From contig CBDFNQ010000037.1 in assembly GCA_965250225.1 (NCBI GenBank), forward strand, positions 124,001 through 188,000: DNA of 64,000 bases, written 5' to 3'. Made by a program: the position numbers and the translations under genes. A model generated the notes under the pieces. It saw only the letters and a list, made by a program, of their open reading frames with translations, ran no database searches and was not told the origin of the DNA. Position 1 is the first letter of the stretch. Every line of letters starts with the position of its first letter. Shown here piece after piece: positions 46,417 to 54,710 of this stretch. The DNA comes from CBDEUK01 sp965250225 (lineage in GTDB: Bacteria > Pseudomonadota > Gammaproteobacteria > Eutrophobiales > Eutrophobiaceae).

Positions 46417-47811
46417 TCATAGATTATCGAGTGGACTTTTTACACCATGCCCACCTTTATTCAAAACATGTGTATAGATCATGGTAGTTGAAACATCTGC
46501 ATGGCCTAATAATTCCTGAACTGTTCTGATATCATAGCCGCCCTCCAGTAAATGCGTCGCAAACGAATGACGCAGAGTATGGCTAGTCACTTTCTTATGT
46601 ATTTCAACTTTATCTGCAGTACGCTTAATAGCTTTTTGAATCCCCGATTCGTCCACATGGTGTCGCCGCGTTATGCCGCTCCTGGGGTCAGTAGATAACT
46701 TCCCGCTTGGAAAAACATACTGCCATTTCCACTCGCCTGCGGCTTTTGGATATTTTCTCGATAATGCATGTGGCATAAAAACACTCCCGTAACCTTGTTT
46801 AATATCTTCATCATGTAATTTACGAACCTGTAACAAATGATTTTTCATCCTTGATAACAAACTTTTAGGAAATGGGACAACACGGTCCTTTAAACCTTTT
46901 CCTTGTCTAACAATGATCTGTTTGTACTCAAAATCTGCATCCTGAACCCGCAAACGAACGCATTCCATTAAACGCATACCTGTGCCGTACATCAAAGAGG
47001 CCATCAAGCCGTGTTTGCCACTCATGGATGACAGAAGCATTTCAATTTCATGTGATGTTAATACAACAGGCAATCGGGTAGGACGCTTAGCCCTGACAAT
47101 TTCACCCAGTTCCCCAAGAGGTTTGTTCAAGACCTGTTTGTAATAAAAAACCAGAGCATTTAATGCGAGATTTTGTGTGCTCGCTGAGACATTGCGCTTC
47201 ACAGCTAGATATTCAAGAAAGGCAGCAACCTCACCCTCTGACATTAACTTGGGTGATTTCTTTTTATGAAATAAAACAAAGCGTTGTAACCAGTGTAAAT
47301 AAGTCTGTTCCGTTGAAATCGCGTAATTTCGCCGGCGTATTTCAGTTCTGAGCTCGTTAAATTCGCCCTCAAATTCAGACAGATCGTATCTCTGTTGACC
47401 ATCACTGGCACCGCTAACACCCGCATCTTGCTCATTAACAGGTTGCTCCCTTGCTATTGTCTTATGGTCATTTGAAAGGGAACGTGAGGATTCTAACCAG
47501 AAATCCCAATCCACGGTCTTGTCGTTGATAACAGAACTATGCGGAAACAACGTCCGTATAGCATCCACAAGCTGCCGAAATTGCCAATCCGCCAAGCTCT
47601 TTTCTCGGCCTGCTTTTTGTAGATAATTACTGACATCTTGAGGTTCAAACTGACTAAACTGTGTATAGCTGTGAGCCTTAAGAAATTGCTCTGCCCGGAT
47701 CACGTACCATCGCAACACATTGGTTTTAACGCCCTGTTTCTGAAGTCTTTCAATGTAGGAATCCCAAAAACCTTTCGGCAATTCGGGATCAATTTGACCT
47801 GTAACATCCAT
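46417..47811 (-). CDS. intI: Integron integrase IntI with extra N-terminal domain
   Basis: A 464-residue tyrosine recombinase. Integron-specific features: the extra insert WKWQYVFPSGKLSTDPRSG...RRHHVDESGIQKAIK near residue 370, and the end GGHGVKSPLDNL. Catalytic residues: R in GTGMRLMECVRLR, HTLRHSFATHLL, GHADVSTTMIYTHV. It is about 130 residues longer than IntI1. The extra N-terminal part (FWDSYIERLQKQGVKTNVLR ... WQFRQLVDAIRTLF) looks like a second SAM-like core-binding domain. AAGGAG lies 8 nt before ATG. It is transcribed away from the cassettes. Confidence 0.95.
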   Translation of the reverse strand: MDVTGQIDPELPKGFWDSYIERLQKQGVKTNVLRWYVIRAEQFLKAHSYTQFSQFEPQDVSNYLQKAGREKSLADWQFRQLVDAIRTLFPHSSVINDKTVDWDFWLESSRSLSNDHKTIAREQPVNEQDAGVSGASDGQQRYDLSEFEGEFNELRTEIRRRNYAISTEQTYLHWLQRFVLFHKKKSPKLMSEGEVAAFLEYLAVKRNVSASTQNLALNALVFYYKQVLNKPLGELGEIVRAKRPTRLPVVLTSHEIEMLLSSMSGKHGLMASLMYGTGMRLMECVRLRVQDADFEYKQIIVRQGKGLKDRVVPFPKSLLSRMKNHLLQVRKLHDEDIKQGYGSVFMPHALSRKYPKAAGEWKWQYVFPSGKLSTDPRSGITRRHHVDESGIQKAIKRTADKVEIHKKVTSHTLRHSFATHLLEGGYDIRTVQELLGHADVSTTMIYTHVLNKGGHGVKSPLDNL

Positions 47812-47918
47812 GTGCTAATCTCCTTATTAATAAAACATCCCTGAAAATAAGGAGTATACAAAAATGATACGGAAAAATCACCCAACAACAAACAATCTGA
47901 TTTCCATGTTTAATGAAC

Positions 47919-47975
47919 TATACGGCGTCCGTATAATATCTATTAACATGGATTCCGTATAATCAACTGTTGAAC
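47919..47975 (+). promoter_or_regulatory. Candidate attI and cassette promoter region
   Basis: Between intI and the first cassette. GTTGAAC at 47969-47975 matches the GTTRRRY core where cassettes join. Upstream are two direct copies of CCGTATAAT (47929-47937 and 47955-47963), 26 bp apart, and a perfect palindrome TATACGG-CGT-CCGTATA (47919-47935). The repeats could be integrase-binding sites, and each TATAAT could be a -10 box firing into the cassettes. Boundaries are inferred. Confidence 0.6.
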
Positions 47976-48029
47976 AAATCAGCTAACGCTGAGGTAACAA
48001 TAACATTAGAATACAAGGATTGTATTAAT

Positions 48030-49262
48030 ATGGCACATCACCCTGATCGTTTATTACAAAATATTTTTAAGAGTTCGTTTCATTTATATAAACAATCATT
48101 ACCGTTAAAAGATATAAAAGCCGCCGATGCGATTATGCATTGCCGCACGATGAATCAAGGTTATGATCAGTTAAGTTGTACCAATGGTCATGAAGACAAA
48201 CAATTGCATTCATGTCGTCATCGTAGTTGTCCACTGTGTGCTGCACGTGCACGACATAACTGGATAGACGCACAAAAAAGACGCTTACTTGATTGCCCGC
48301 ATCATCATCTTGTTTTTACCTTGCCACATGAGTACTTGCCGTTATGGCAATACAATCGTGCCTGGTTTACGACCATTTTATTTCAAGCGTGTCGTGATAC
48401 TTTAATGACATTACTGAAAGACACACGTTATCTCGGTGCAACGCCGGGGATATTAATGACCTTGCATACGTGGGGACGGCAATTAAATTATCACCCACAC
48501 ATTCATGCCTTAGTCACTGCCGGTGGTTTAAGCTCTTCAAATCAATGGCAAGCCATAGAGCATGATTTCTTATTACCGATCCGTGTGGTGAAAGCATTAT
48601 ACAAAGGCAAACTCCAAGCGGCGATTCACGATGCGTTAGAACGTCAACAGTTAATTGTGCCGACGACATCATCCCGTCATGCACTCAAACAGCTTCATCG
48701 CGATTGTTACAAAAAACAATGGAGTGTTCGCATCATGCCGCAATACCCTCAAGGTAAAGGCGTCATGTTGTATTTGTCTCGTTACTTGAAAGGAGGTCCA
48801 TTCCATCCAAAACAAATAGTACATTGTGATGCGAAGTCGGTTCGGTTTCATTATAAAGACCATCGTGATAATAAAATAAAATTGCTGTCTCTTAAGACGA
48901 CAGAGTTTATCCGACGCATCCTTTGGCATGTGCCGGTACCGGGATTGCATGTGGTGCGCCATTACGGTTTATACGCCTCGCAATGTCAGGCGAAACGCAA
49001 TCGCTGTCGTGAGATTGTCGGTGGTTTGTTTGAAGCGATGGGGGTGTCTGGTAAAGTTGAAAAAGAGCCGTTACACTGGGCGTGTCGTACCTGTGGGGCA
49101 CCGTTAAAACGTGTCTTTTCCGTTTACCCAAGGAGATATAATCGAAGGCGTATTGAAAATTCCTATAAGAAGAATACAGCCGTACCACCGAGAGGATTTG
49201 TCCAACAAGGCGTTGAAGTCGGAACTCGCATTCGTGCTCCCGTTCCGGATGTGTTTCATTAA
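48030..49262 (+). CDS. IS91-family HUH transposase in first cassette position
   Basis: About 410 residues. N-terminal zinc site (SCRHRSCPLCAARARH), HUH motif in NYHPHIHALVTAGG and catalytic-tyrosine region YLSRYLKGGPF, as in IS91-type rolling-circle transposases. ATG at 48030 with AAGGA upstream; an upstream TTG at 47970 is less likely. The last ~20 residues are encoded by the attC site (from 49200), so the original C-terminus may have been replaced. It lies between the attI core and that attC, so it is formally a cassette gene. Confidence 0.85.
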   Translation: MAHHPDRLLQNIFKSSFHLYKQSLPLKDIKAADAIMHCRTMNQGYDQLSCTNGHEDKQLHSCRHRSCPLCAARARHNWIDAQKRRLLDCPHHHLVFTLPHEYLPLWQYNRAWFTTILFQACRDTLMTLLKDTRYLGATPGILMTLHTWGRQLNYHPHIHALVTAGGLSSSNQWQAIEHDFLLPIRVVKALYKGKLQAAIHDALERQQLIVPTTSSRHALKQLHRDCYKKQWSVRIMPQYPQGKGVMLYLSRYLKGGPFHPKQIVHCDAKSVRFHYKDHRDNKIKLLSLKTTEFIRRILWHVPVPGLHVVRHYGLYASQCQAKRNRCREIVGGLFEAMGVSGKVEKEPLHWACRTCGAPLKRVFSVYPRRYNRRRIENSYKKNTAVPPRGFVQQGVEVGTRIRAPVPDVFH

Positions 49263-49317
49263 TTCAATCCAGCACCTTTTTTTAGGCTGTGCGAGTCCGC
49301 TTAACTAAACGTTAGGC
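49200..49317 (+). other. attC site 0 (end of transposase cassette)
   Basis: Starts GTCCAAC (RYYYAAC-type) followed by AAGGCGTTGAAGTCGG and ends GTTAGGC at 49311-49317 after a partner segment GAGTCCGCTTAACTAAAC. About 118 bp with internal dyad symmetry, a size at the long end for attC. It overlaps the end of the transposase reading frame. Confidence 0.75.
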
Positions 49318-49339
49318 AACAAGATAGATTGGAGTTAAC

Positions 49340-49957
49340 GTGACAGAAGAAGAAAAACCGAAAAGTAGTATGAGAAAACGCGCTGATGCGATTAAACCAT
49401 ATCAGTGTAAGAATCTTATTGCTGTTATCGAAGATCCTAAAGACATAAAAAATATCGGAACAGTTATACGAAACGTAAGCGCTTTAGGTGTCGAAAAGAC
49501 TTATATTGTCGATCCTAGAAAATCGTTACCAGAAGACTGGCAAGAGATGAGAGAGAGAAAATCTCTTTCAGCAACTTCTGTATCGGCCATTAAATGGAGC
49601 TTCGTCAAAAGATTTGATAGTACCCAAGAATGTTTGAAGCATTTAGAAAAAAAGAACTTTGTCTCCTATGTAACATCACCACATACAAAGGGATGTAATA
49701 ATGTGATTTTACATGAAGGTGATTACACCAAAGATCACAAACTTGCTATTTGGTTTGGTAGTGAATCCAGAGGCATAAGTGATCTTGCCGTAAAACGTAG
49801 CGAGATGTGCATCAACTTACCAATGCTCGGTATGATAGAAAGCTTAAATTTGGGCACTTCCTCAGGAATTGTTTTGTATGAAGTTACTAAACAACGCCGC
49901 GAGTATCAACGAATGTATAAACACCGTGATAAAAGAGGCAGGAAGTATATTGCCTAA
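49340..49957 (+). CDS. TrmH/SpoU-family RNA 2'-O-methyltransferase (cassette gene)
   Basis: A 205-residue SPOUT methyltransferase. Motif 1 NIGTVIRNVSALGVEKTYIV, motif 2 IWFGSESRGIS and motif 3 INLPMLGMIESLNLGTSSG are all present; the C-terminus is basic (KQRREYQRMYKHRDKRG). It resembles TrmH (tRNA Gm18) without the C-terminal extension; the target RNA is not determinable. Sits alone in a cassette: its stop overlaps attC site 1 and the cassette begins GTTAGGC at 49311. Confidence 0.9.
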   Translation: MTEEEKPKSSMRKRADAIKPYQCKNLIAVIEDPKDIKNIGTVIRNVSALGVEKTYIVDPRKSLPEDWQEMRERKSLSATSVSAIKWSFVKRFDSTQECLKHLEKKNFVSYVTSPHTKGCNNVILHEGDYTKDHKLAIWFGSESRGISDLAVKRSEMCINLPMLGMIESLNLGTSSGIVLYEVTKQRREYQRMYKHRDKRGRKYIA

Positions 49958-50050
49958 CAATGCGCTGCACTCGGACAGTCAAAAGCGTCACTTCTTTTGC
50001 AAAAGCAAAAGAATCGCCACTTTTGTCTGCCAGTGAGCTTAGCGTTAGGC
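49952..50050 (+). other. attC site 1
   Basis: GCCTAAC (49952-49958) to GTTAGGC (50044-50050), ~99 bp, with the next inner pair TGCGCTGCACTCGGAC and CAGTGAGCTTAGC. The first core is exactly complementary to the GTTAGGC that opens the same cassette (49311), as expected from site-specific cassette insertion. Confidence 0.9.
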
Positions 50051-50070
50051 GATGAAACGAGGCATGGAAC

Positions 50071-50961
50071 GTGACTGATAACAAAAAAATACCGGATATT
50101 CCAGCGCTAAGTGAAGATGCTTGGGATCTTGTGCAGTATCGCTTATGGGATAAAATTAGAGGCAAGATGTGGGCAACGCTGACAGTCTTTCTCACGTTGA
50201 CCTCCTTTGCGGGGCTCCTCGGAATACCTGCCTATATTAGCGGCAAGATAGATGATGAAATCAAGAAGAAAAGCCAGCAATTTGAACGACTAAAGGTCGA
50301 TCTTGAAACTGAACGATTGGGCATCCTGACATTATCGGCAACCACATCTCATCTTGCTTTTCTCTGGGAGAAAAATTTGGCTGCTTTGCAAAAAGCTCGC
50401 TTCGATTTGTTTTCTAAAGCTAATGCAGAGATGTTTAACAATGATCGCTCGGCTTTTCGAGCATTTATCTTATTTCTTGAACGTCTTGATCTTAAAGAAA
50501 GCGAAGATCAATTTCGTTACGATATTCGGGTTTTAACTGCCATGCTAAATTGTGGTTGCTTGCCGGAACAGAATAATTTCTCTAACGACCCTTTGACTGA
50601 AACAGACTGGAGTGCATTTGAGGGCGCAGCTTCTAAGCGAGGGCTTAGTCCTGAATTGCCACAGCTTTACGGTACATACTCACACGTTATTGCGCTAAGG
50701 GCTGCTATGGGGAAAAGCCATCAAATAATCATCGACCAAACCCTCAAAGATTCGTCGCGTAGAGCAGCTCTTTACGAACAATTTAACAGCGCCATTTACC
50801 CTTCTTACAGGCAATCGCTGAACGAGCTCTATGGTACCTTTCCTCCACCTGTTAGTCGCCGTGAGAGCAATCCGTGGCGTTGGTTATCAGAGACTGCGGT
50901 ATCAGAGTTCCTGAACGAAGAATTGAGGCTGAACCAGAGCAGTAAAGATGATGCTAACTAG
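50071..50961 (+). CDS. Cassette-encoded unknown membrane-anchored protein
   Basis: A 296-residue protein, not recognised. One membrane helix near residues 34-56 (WATLTVFLTLTSFAGLLGIPAYI) is followed by a charged coiled-coil stretch (DDEIKKKSQQFERLKVDLETE) and a soluble helical domain. GTG start with weak ribosome site, typical of cassette genes. It lies between attC sites 1 and 2 and ends 5 bp before the latter. Confidence 0.7.
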   Translation: MTDNKKIPDIPALSEDAWDLVQYRLWDKIRGKMWATLTVFLTLTSFAGLLGIPAYISGKIDDEIKKKSQQFERLKVDLETERLGILTLSATTSHLAFLWEKNLAALQKARFDLFSKANAEMFNNDRSAFRAFILFLERLDLKESEDQFRYDIRVLTAMLNCGCLPEQNNFSNDPLTETDWSAFEGAASKRGLSPELPQLYGTYSHVIALRAAMGKSHQIIIDQTLKDSSRRAALYEQFNSAIYPSYRQSLNELYGTFPPPVSRRESNPWRWLSETAVSEFLNEELRLNQSSKDDAN

Positions 50962-50966
50962 TAATC

Positions 50967-51053
50967 GCCTAACAAACACATGCACTCGGACAGCAAAAAG
51001 CGCCGCTCGTTCCTCGCTCTGCTTCTTGCTGCCGGTGATGTGAGGCGTTAGGC
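50967..51053 (+). other. attC site 2
   Basis: GCCTAAC (50967-50973) to GTTAGGC (51047-51053), 87 bp. Inner symmetry is clear: GCACTCGGACAGCAAAAAGCG pairs in part with TGCTTCTTGCTGCCGGTG. Same core as site 1, so the cassettes come from a related attC pool. Confidence 0.92.
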
Positions 51054-51060
51054 GCATACA

Positions 51061-51663
51061 ATGAAAAAACTTCGTCGTACGATTTATATAATATTTTCAT
51101 TCGTAGCATCAAGCTATGCTTTTTCTTGCCCTGATTTTGACTATGAATTTCAGCTAAAAGTGTTATCCGCACTCACTCCACAAGTGCTTGAAGAAAACCC
51201 CAGCAAAGACTCATTGCAGGAGTTTTTTAAAGCAATGCCATCCCGCTTTACCTGTTTTAATCGCTTGTTCGGTTACAGTGATAAACCTGCACCATTATAT
51301 TCCGAACCTCAGTTACATTTTCTTTTTCCAAAAATTGAAAGCGCAGTACCAAATGAAGAGTTTACGGCCAAGTTAATCAGCCTGGCAGTTAATGCAACGT
51401 GGGAAGCCGATCAAACTGGAGCCTTACAAAACGCCGTCCACTCAAACCTTCATAGTCAAACACATATTTTTATAGAGGTTTTAGAAACACTTGATCCTGT
51501 ATCTCAGGATAGTGTCTGGGCCTTCATATTTGGTGGGCCGCATCCAAGCAATCAGCCAATCACAGAGAATACACAGAAGACGCTTTGTGAGCTAAGTGCT
51601 AAAAGCTGTTCTCTATCAAAAAGTATGTTTTCTAGGAAGGTAGCAGAAGAGGCTCACCACTAA
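51061..51663 (+). CDS. Cassette-encoded unknown exported protein
   Basis: A 200-residue protein with a probable signal peptide (TIYIIFSFVASSYAFS, cleavage near SYA-FS) and six cysteines that could form disulfides (CPDFDYEF, FTCFNRLF, LCELSAKSCSLS). Not recognised. Starts 7 bp after attC site 2; ends 18 bp before attC site 3. Confidence 0.7.
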   Translation: MKKLRRTIYIIFSFVASSYAFSCPDFDYEFQLKVLSALTPQVLEENPSKDSLQEFFKAMPSRFTCFNRLFGYSDKPAPLYSEPQLHFLFPKIESAVPNEEFTAKLISLAVNATWEADQTGALQNAVHSNLHSQTHIFIEVLETLDPVSQDSVWAFIFGGPHPSNQPITENTQKTLCELSAKSCSLSKSMFSRKVAEEAHH

Positions 51664-51681
51664 TGTATACTTTGCAGCGTC

Positions 51682-51736
51682 GCCTAACAAGGCAAGCCAC
51701 CCGACGGCTTCGCCGCCGGTGCTTTTGGCGTTATAA
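51682..51736 (+). other. attC site 3 (short)
   Basis: GCCTAAC (51682-51688) with AAGGCAAGCCACCCGACGG, hairpin tip CTTCG, CCGCCGGTGCTTTTGGC, ending GTTATAA (51730-51736). Only 55 bp, close to the minimum for an attC. The closing core GTTATAA is complementary to TTATAAC that opens attC site 4, defining the next cassette as one 3-kb unit. Confidence 0.88.
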
Positions 51737-51760
51737 CCCCAACCCACGTCACCTCCACGC

Positions 51761-51786
51761 TACTTATAGTCTGTAGACTTAAAGTC
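51761..51786 (+). promoter_or_regulatory. C-box operator for restriction-modification controller
   Basis: Two tandem half-site pairs: TACTTATAGTC (51761-51771) and GACTTAAAGTC (51776-51786), separated by TGTA. GACT-N3-AGTC pairs in this arrangement are the hallmark C-box operator of controller proteins such as C.PvuII or C.Esp1396I. It sits 42 bp before the C gene start, giving an activate-then-repress circuit in known systems. Confidence 0.85.
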
Positions 51787-51828
51787 ATCAAATTATTAAC
51801 TTGGCTTAAACACATTTAGGCCATTTTG

Positions 51829-52053
51829 ATGGATATTCTTGAAGCATTCGGCAAAGAAATTAAACGGCGAAGAACTGATCTAGGTTTATCTCAAGAGGAA
51901 TTAGCACACCTTTGTGATCTTCATCGTACTTATATTGGAAGTATTGAGAGAGGTGAGCGAAACGTATCTCTTCAAAATATTTCAACTATTGCTAAAACCC
52001 TAAAGTGTAGCCCAAGTGAATTATTACTATGCTTAAACAGGGAATTAAAGTAA
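51829..52053 (+). CDS. Restriction-modification controller protein (C protein, Xre-type)
   Basis: A 74-residue HTH protein, the size of known C proteins: FGKEIKRRRTDLGLSQEELA, HRTYIGSIERGERNVSL (recognition helix) and IAKTLKCSPSELL. With the C-box operator directly upstream and the nuclease gene overlapping its stop (TAATG), it is expected to control its own and the nuclease's expression, delaying the nuclease until DNA is methylated. ATG at 51829 preferred over TTG at 51826. Confidence 0.9.
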   Translation: MDILEAFGKEIKRRRTDLGLSQEELAHLCDLHRTYIGSIERGERNVSLQNISTIAKTLKCSPSELLLCLNRELK

Positions 52054-52736
52054 TGGAGTTATGTAAAAAAGCAATCTCTAGCACGTCAAAATATAAAGAT
52101 GTTGCTGAAAAATACTGCCATCAAGAAAAAGACCATCCAGGACGGTGCTCTGAATACCCATATTTAGCGCACTTAAAGTCTGCGCACAACAGAGTAGCAA
52201 GTAAAGTTGTACGTGATTCAACTATGACTACAGGTGCGGCATGGAAAAGCAAAGATGCTGGACCAAATAGAATTCTTCGCTGGGTTATGTTGTTGAGCGA
52301 CGAAGAGCTACTACAGTTTGGTTTGGATATGAGCCTAATGAAGCCTGGTGTAGTTGCTAAGCTGAGAGAAAAATCCGCTACATATCAGGCGTGCATGTTA
52401 GTTGCTGGGAAGCTAGCAACATTGGTATATCAAATGCCTGACGCTCCTGATTGCCCCGAAGAAATAAAAATATATTTAGAAGAAAGGTTTGGGGCTTTCA
52501 CTAAGGATAGTACAACATGTATTGTATGCAGAGAGCCACTGAGCTTTACACTATTTGAGGTCGCTCAACGAGGTAAGGCTGAAATAGAAACAGCACATAG
52601 CAACCCAAGAACTCATTCAGATGAGAACGTTGGGTTTGCACATAGAGATTGTAATATAGCTCAAGGAAATAAAACGCTCGATGAATTTTATCAATGGATA
52701 GAGGGTATATTAGTTAGAGTTAACAATTCCAACTAA
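52053..52736 (+). CDS. HNH restriction endonuclease (probable)
   Basis: A 227-residue protein. The C-terminal ~75 residues form an HNH/beta-beta-alpha-Me domain: CIVCREPL (first zinc pair), IETAHSNPRTHSDENVGFAH and RDCNIAQGNKTLDEF, with the H...N...H pattern. The N-terminal part has scattered cysteines and histidines (YCHQEKDHPGRC). Its ATG overlaps the C-gene stop and its stop overlaps the convergent methylase gene by 4 bp. The role as the restriction enzyme is inferred from this context. Sequence specificity cannot be read. Confidence 0.8.
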   Translation: MELCKKAISSTSKYKDVAEKYCHQEKDHPGRCSEYPYLAHLKSAHNRVASKVVRDSTMTTGAAWKSKDAGPNRILRWVMLLSDEELLQFGLDMSLMKPGVVAKLREKSATYQACMLVAGKLATLVYQMPDAPDCPEEIKIYLEERFGAFTKDSTTCIVCREPLSFTLFEVAQRGKAEIETAHSNPRTHSDENVGFAHRDCNIAQGNKTLDEFYQWIEGILVRVNNSN

Positions 52737-54652
52737 AGCTCTACACTTTGATTCTCAAGCTCGAGCAAAGAGCTTAAAAGCATGGCTCTTTGCTCTAAGG
52801 ATGTACGAAAGTTATCTACCTTATCTTTAAACGTTTTATCTTTCTTGTTTGGAACTGGTATTTTAATCTCTTTAATTCTAGAGCCTATAGAGCCTAATGT
52901 TGACTGAATGAAAACTAAGCTTCGAATGTCTCTCTGAACACTTTTCATCGACAACAAGTACAAAAGTTCAAAGGAGTCAATAGGAGATACTTTTTCGTTA
53001 ACTGATATGATTTTCAAATGACTTTGTGCAATACATTTTGCGTTATAACTATGCAGAATAGCTGATCGCCCAATTCTATATCGGCCATCAACTACCATGA
53101 GAATATTTCCTGGTTTTAAATTTTGATCTTTCGAGAACTTCTTATAAATTTCTTCACTAACGGCTTTCGTTGGGTCAATTGAAATTTCGAAGTTGCTGAT
53201 ATCAGAAGTTCTTACAAATGGCACTTCACCTGTACCATAAGAATCCGAGCCAACCTCGTGACCTTTTTTAATTGATAACCAGCCTCGCTCTATCATTTCG
53301 CCAAAAGAAATTACTGTTGCATCTATGCTCTTCGCATCGTCCGCCAAAAGGTAGTTAGTTTTTTCGTCATAATATCTAGGAACTAAGTAGTAGGGTTTTG
53401 TTATTTTTGTATCAAAACAAAGTTCGTGTTTTTTTGAAAACCAATCTTTAGCTATATGCTGAAAATCATCTGCATGTGCCACACCGTTGCTAGCAATATT
53501 CCGCCCTCTTCTGTCGTGACCGCAATTTATAGCGACGGCTACTTTCGTTAACCCATGCTTTGGGGTATTACATTTTTCAAAAAAAAGTATATTTGTTTTT
53601 GTGTCTGTACCTGGTTGAAATGTTGTGCGCGGGCAGTCAATTAAGCCAATAATTTTTCCCCTTGCTCTAAGGTAGTCCCAAATATATCCACAAGTCTTGT
53701 TGCCAAATATACCTTCAGGTAAAACAATCCCCATTTTTCCTCCATCTTTTAACATTTCAACACAAAGCTCTATGAAAAGAGTTTGAGGGTCTTGCGTTGA
53801 TCGAATAGCACTCGTTTTAACCCATTTATCTTCTTGTTTTGAAAACTCCCAGTGGTAGCCGAGCTCATACTGGCAAAGAATCTCTTCACCTTTAACCGGA
53901 ATTTTTGAACCGAATGGAGGATTCGTTATTACATAGTCAGCATTGAAGGGAGATGATGATTTTGGAAGAGTCTTTAATAGTTTAATGTCTAATGAGTTTT
54001 GGTTTATAGCTTTAGCTTTATTAGGATTTGATATTTTCAACAACGCGGAGGTAAGAATAAAAAGATCTTTATCTTTGTCAATCGCAATTACTTTCCCCGG
54101 TGTGTACTTTTTCTTATCCCAGTACGCACCTACTTCAGTCAAAAAACCACCAGTACCACAGGCAGGGTCAACGACTGTAGCTTTTGATTCGGGTGCTAAT
54201 ATCTCGATCATGCACCGCACTACGCTTTTAGGTGTGAAAAACTGTCCTTTGTCGCCTCTTAAATTGGGGCCAATTAATGCCTGAAATGCATCGCCAAGTA
54301 AGTGGGAAGGTGCGTTTTTCAGGTCCAGTGCCATGATTGAGTCTAAACCCATTCGCAACGAATCGTCATCAACGCCAAAGCGATCACCTTCATCAAAAAC
54401 ATCTGCATATTTTTGTTTTATTAAAGGTAATAGGGCCTCATTAGCTGATGTATTTCCGGCTAAAAAATCCGAGACAACTTTTTTGTGTGATGTGTTGTTT
54501 ACACCTAATGTCACAAGCAGTAGTTTAGATATGTCGCTAATAATTCTCTCAGCTCTACTTGCGGAGCTATTGGAATACAGGTGGTAGTATAGTTTTCGAA
54601 AGCTCTCGTAATAGTCGACGGAAGAGTTGGCTGGGATTTCGATCTGGCGCAT
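52733..54652 (-). CDS. Adenine-specific DNA methyltransferase, HsdM-like with fused specificity domain
   Basis: About 639 residues. Helical N-terminal domain; SAM motif VVDPACGTGGFLTEVGAYWD; catalytic DYVITNPPFGSK (NPPF, m6A gamma-class). From about residue 440 a type I HsdS-like target recognition domain follows (IKKGHEVGSDSYGTGEVPFVRTSD pattern, LKPGNILMVVDG). The fusion with one TRD recalls type IIG/BcgI-like methylases, but the nuclease is a separate HNH protein here. ATG 54652 preferred to 54706, which would add a hydrophobic non-family stretch. It reads against the cassette array, from its own promoter near attC site 4. Confidence 0.88.
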   Translation of the reverse strand: MRQIEIPANSSVDYYESFRKLYYHLYSNSSASRAERIISDISKLLLVTLGVNNTSHKKVVSDFLAGNTSANEALLPLIKQKYADVFDEGDRFGVDDDSLRMGLDSIMALDLKNAPSHLLGDAFQALIGPNLRGDKGQFFTPKSVVRCMIEILAPESKATVVDPACGTGGFLTEVGAYWDKKKYTPGKVIAIDKDKDLFILTSALLKISNPNKAKAINQNSLDIKLLKTLPKSSSPFNADYVITNPPFGSKIPVKGEEILCQYELGYHWEFSKQEDKWVKTSAIRSTQDPQTLFIELCVEMLKDGGKMGIVLPEGIFGNKTCGYIWDYLRARGKIIGLIDCPRTTFQPGTDTKTNILFFEKCNTPKHGLTKVAVAINCGHDRRGRNIASNGVAHADDFQHIAKDWFSKKHELCFDTKITKPYYLVPRYYDEKTNYLLADDAKSIDATVISFGEMIERGWLSIKKGHEVGSDSYGTGEVPFVRTSDISNFEISIDPTKAVSEEIYKKFSKDQNLKPGNILMVVDGRYRIGRSAILHSYNAKCIAQSHLKIISVNEKVSPIDSFELLYLLSMKSVQRDIRSLVFIQSTLGSIGSRIKEIKIPVPNKKDKTFKDKVDNFRTSLEQRAMLLSSLLELENQSVEL

Positions 54653-54710
54653 GAGGGTGACCTTGCAAATAAAGAACACTATAAGTACCATTACACGATG
54701 TGTCAAGAGG

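Noticed and set aside
47812..47968. LexA box in the intI promoter
   Set aside because: No CTGT-N8-ACAG-type sequence was found.
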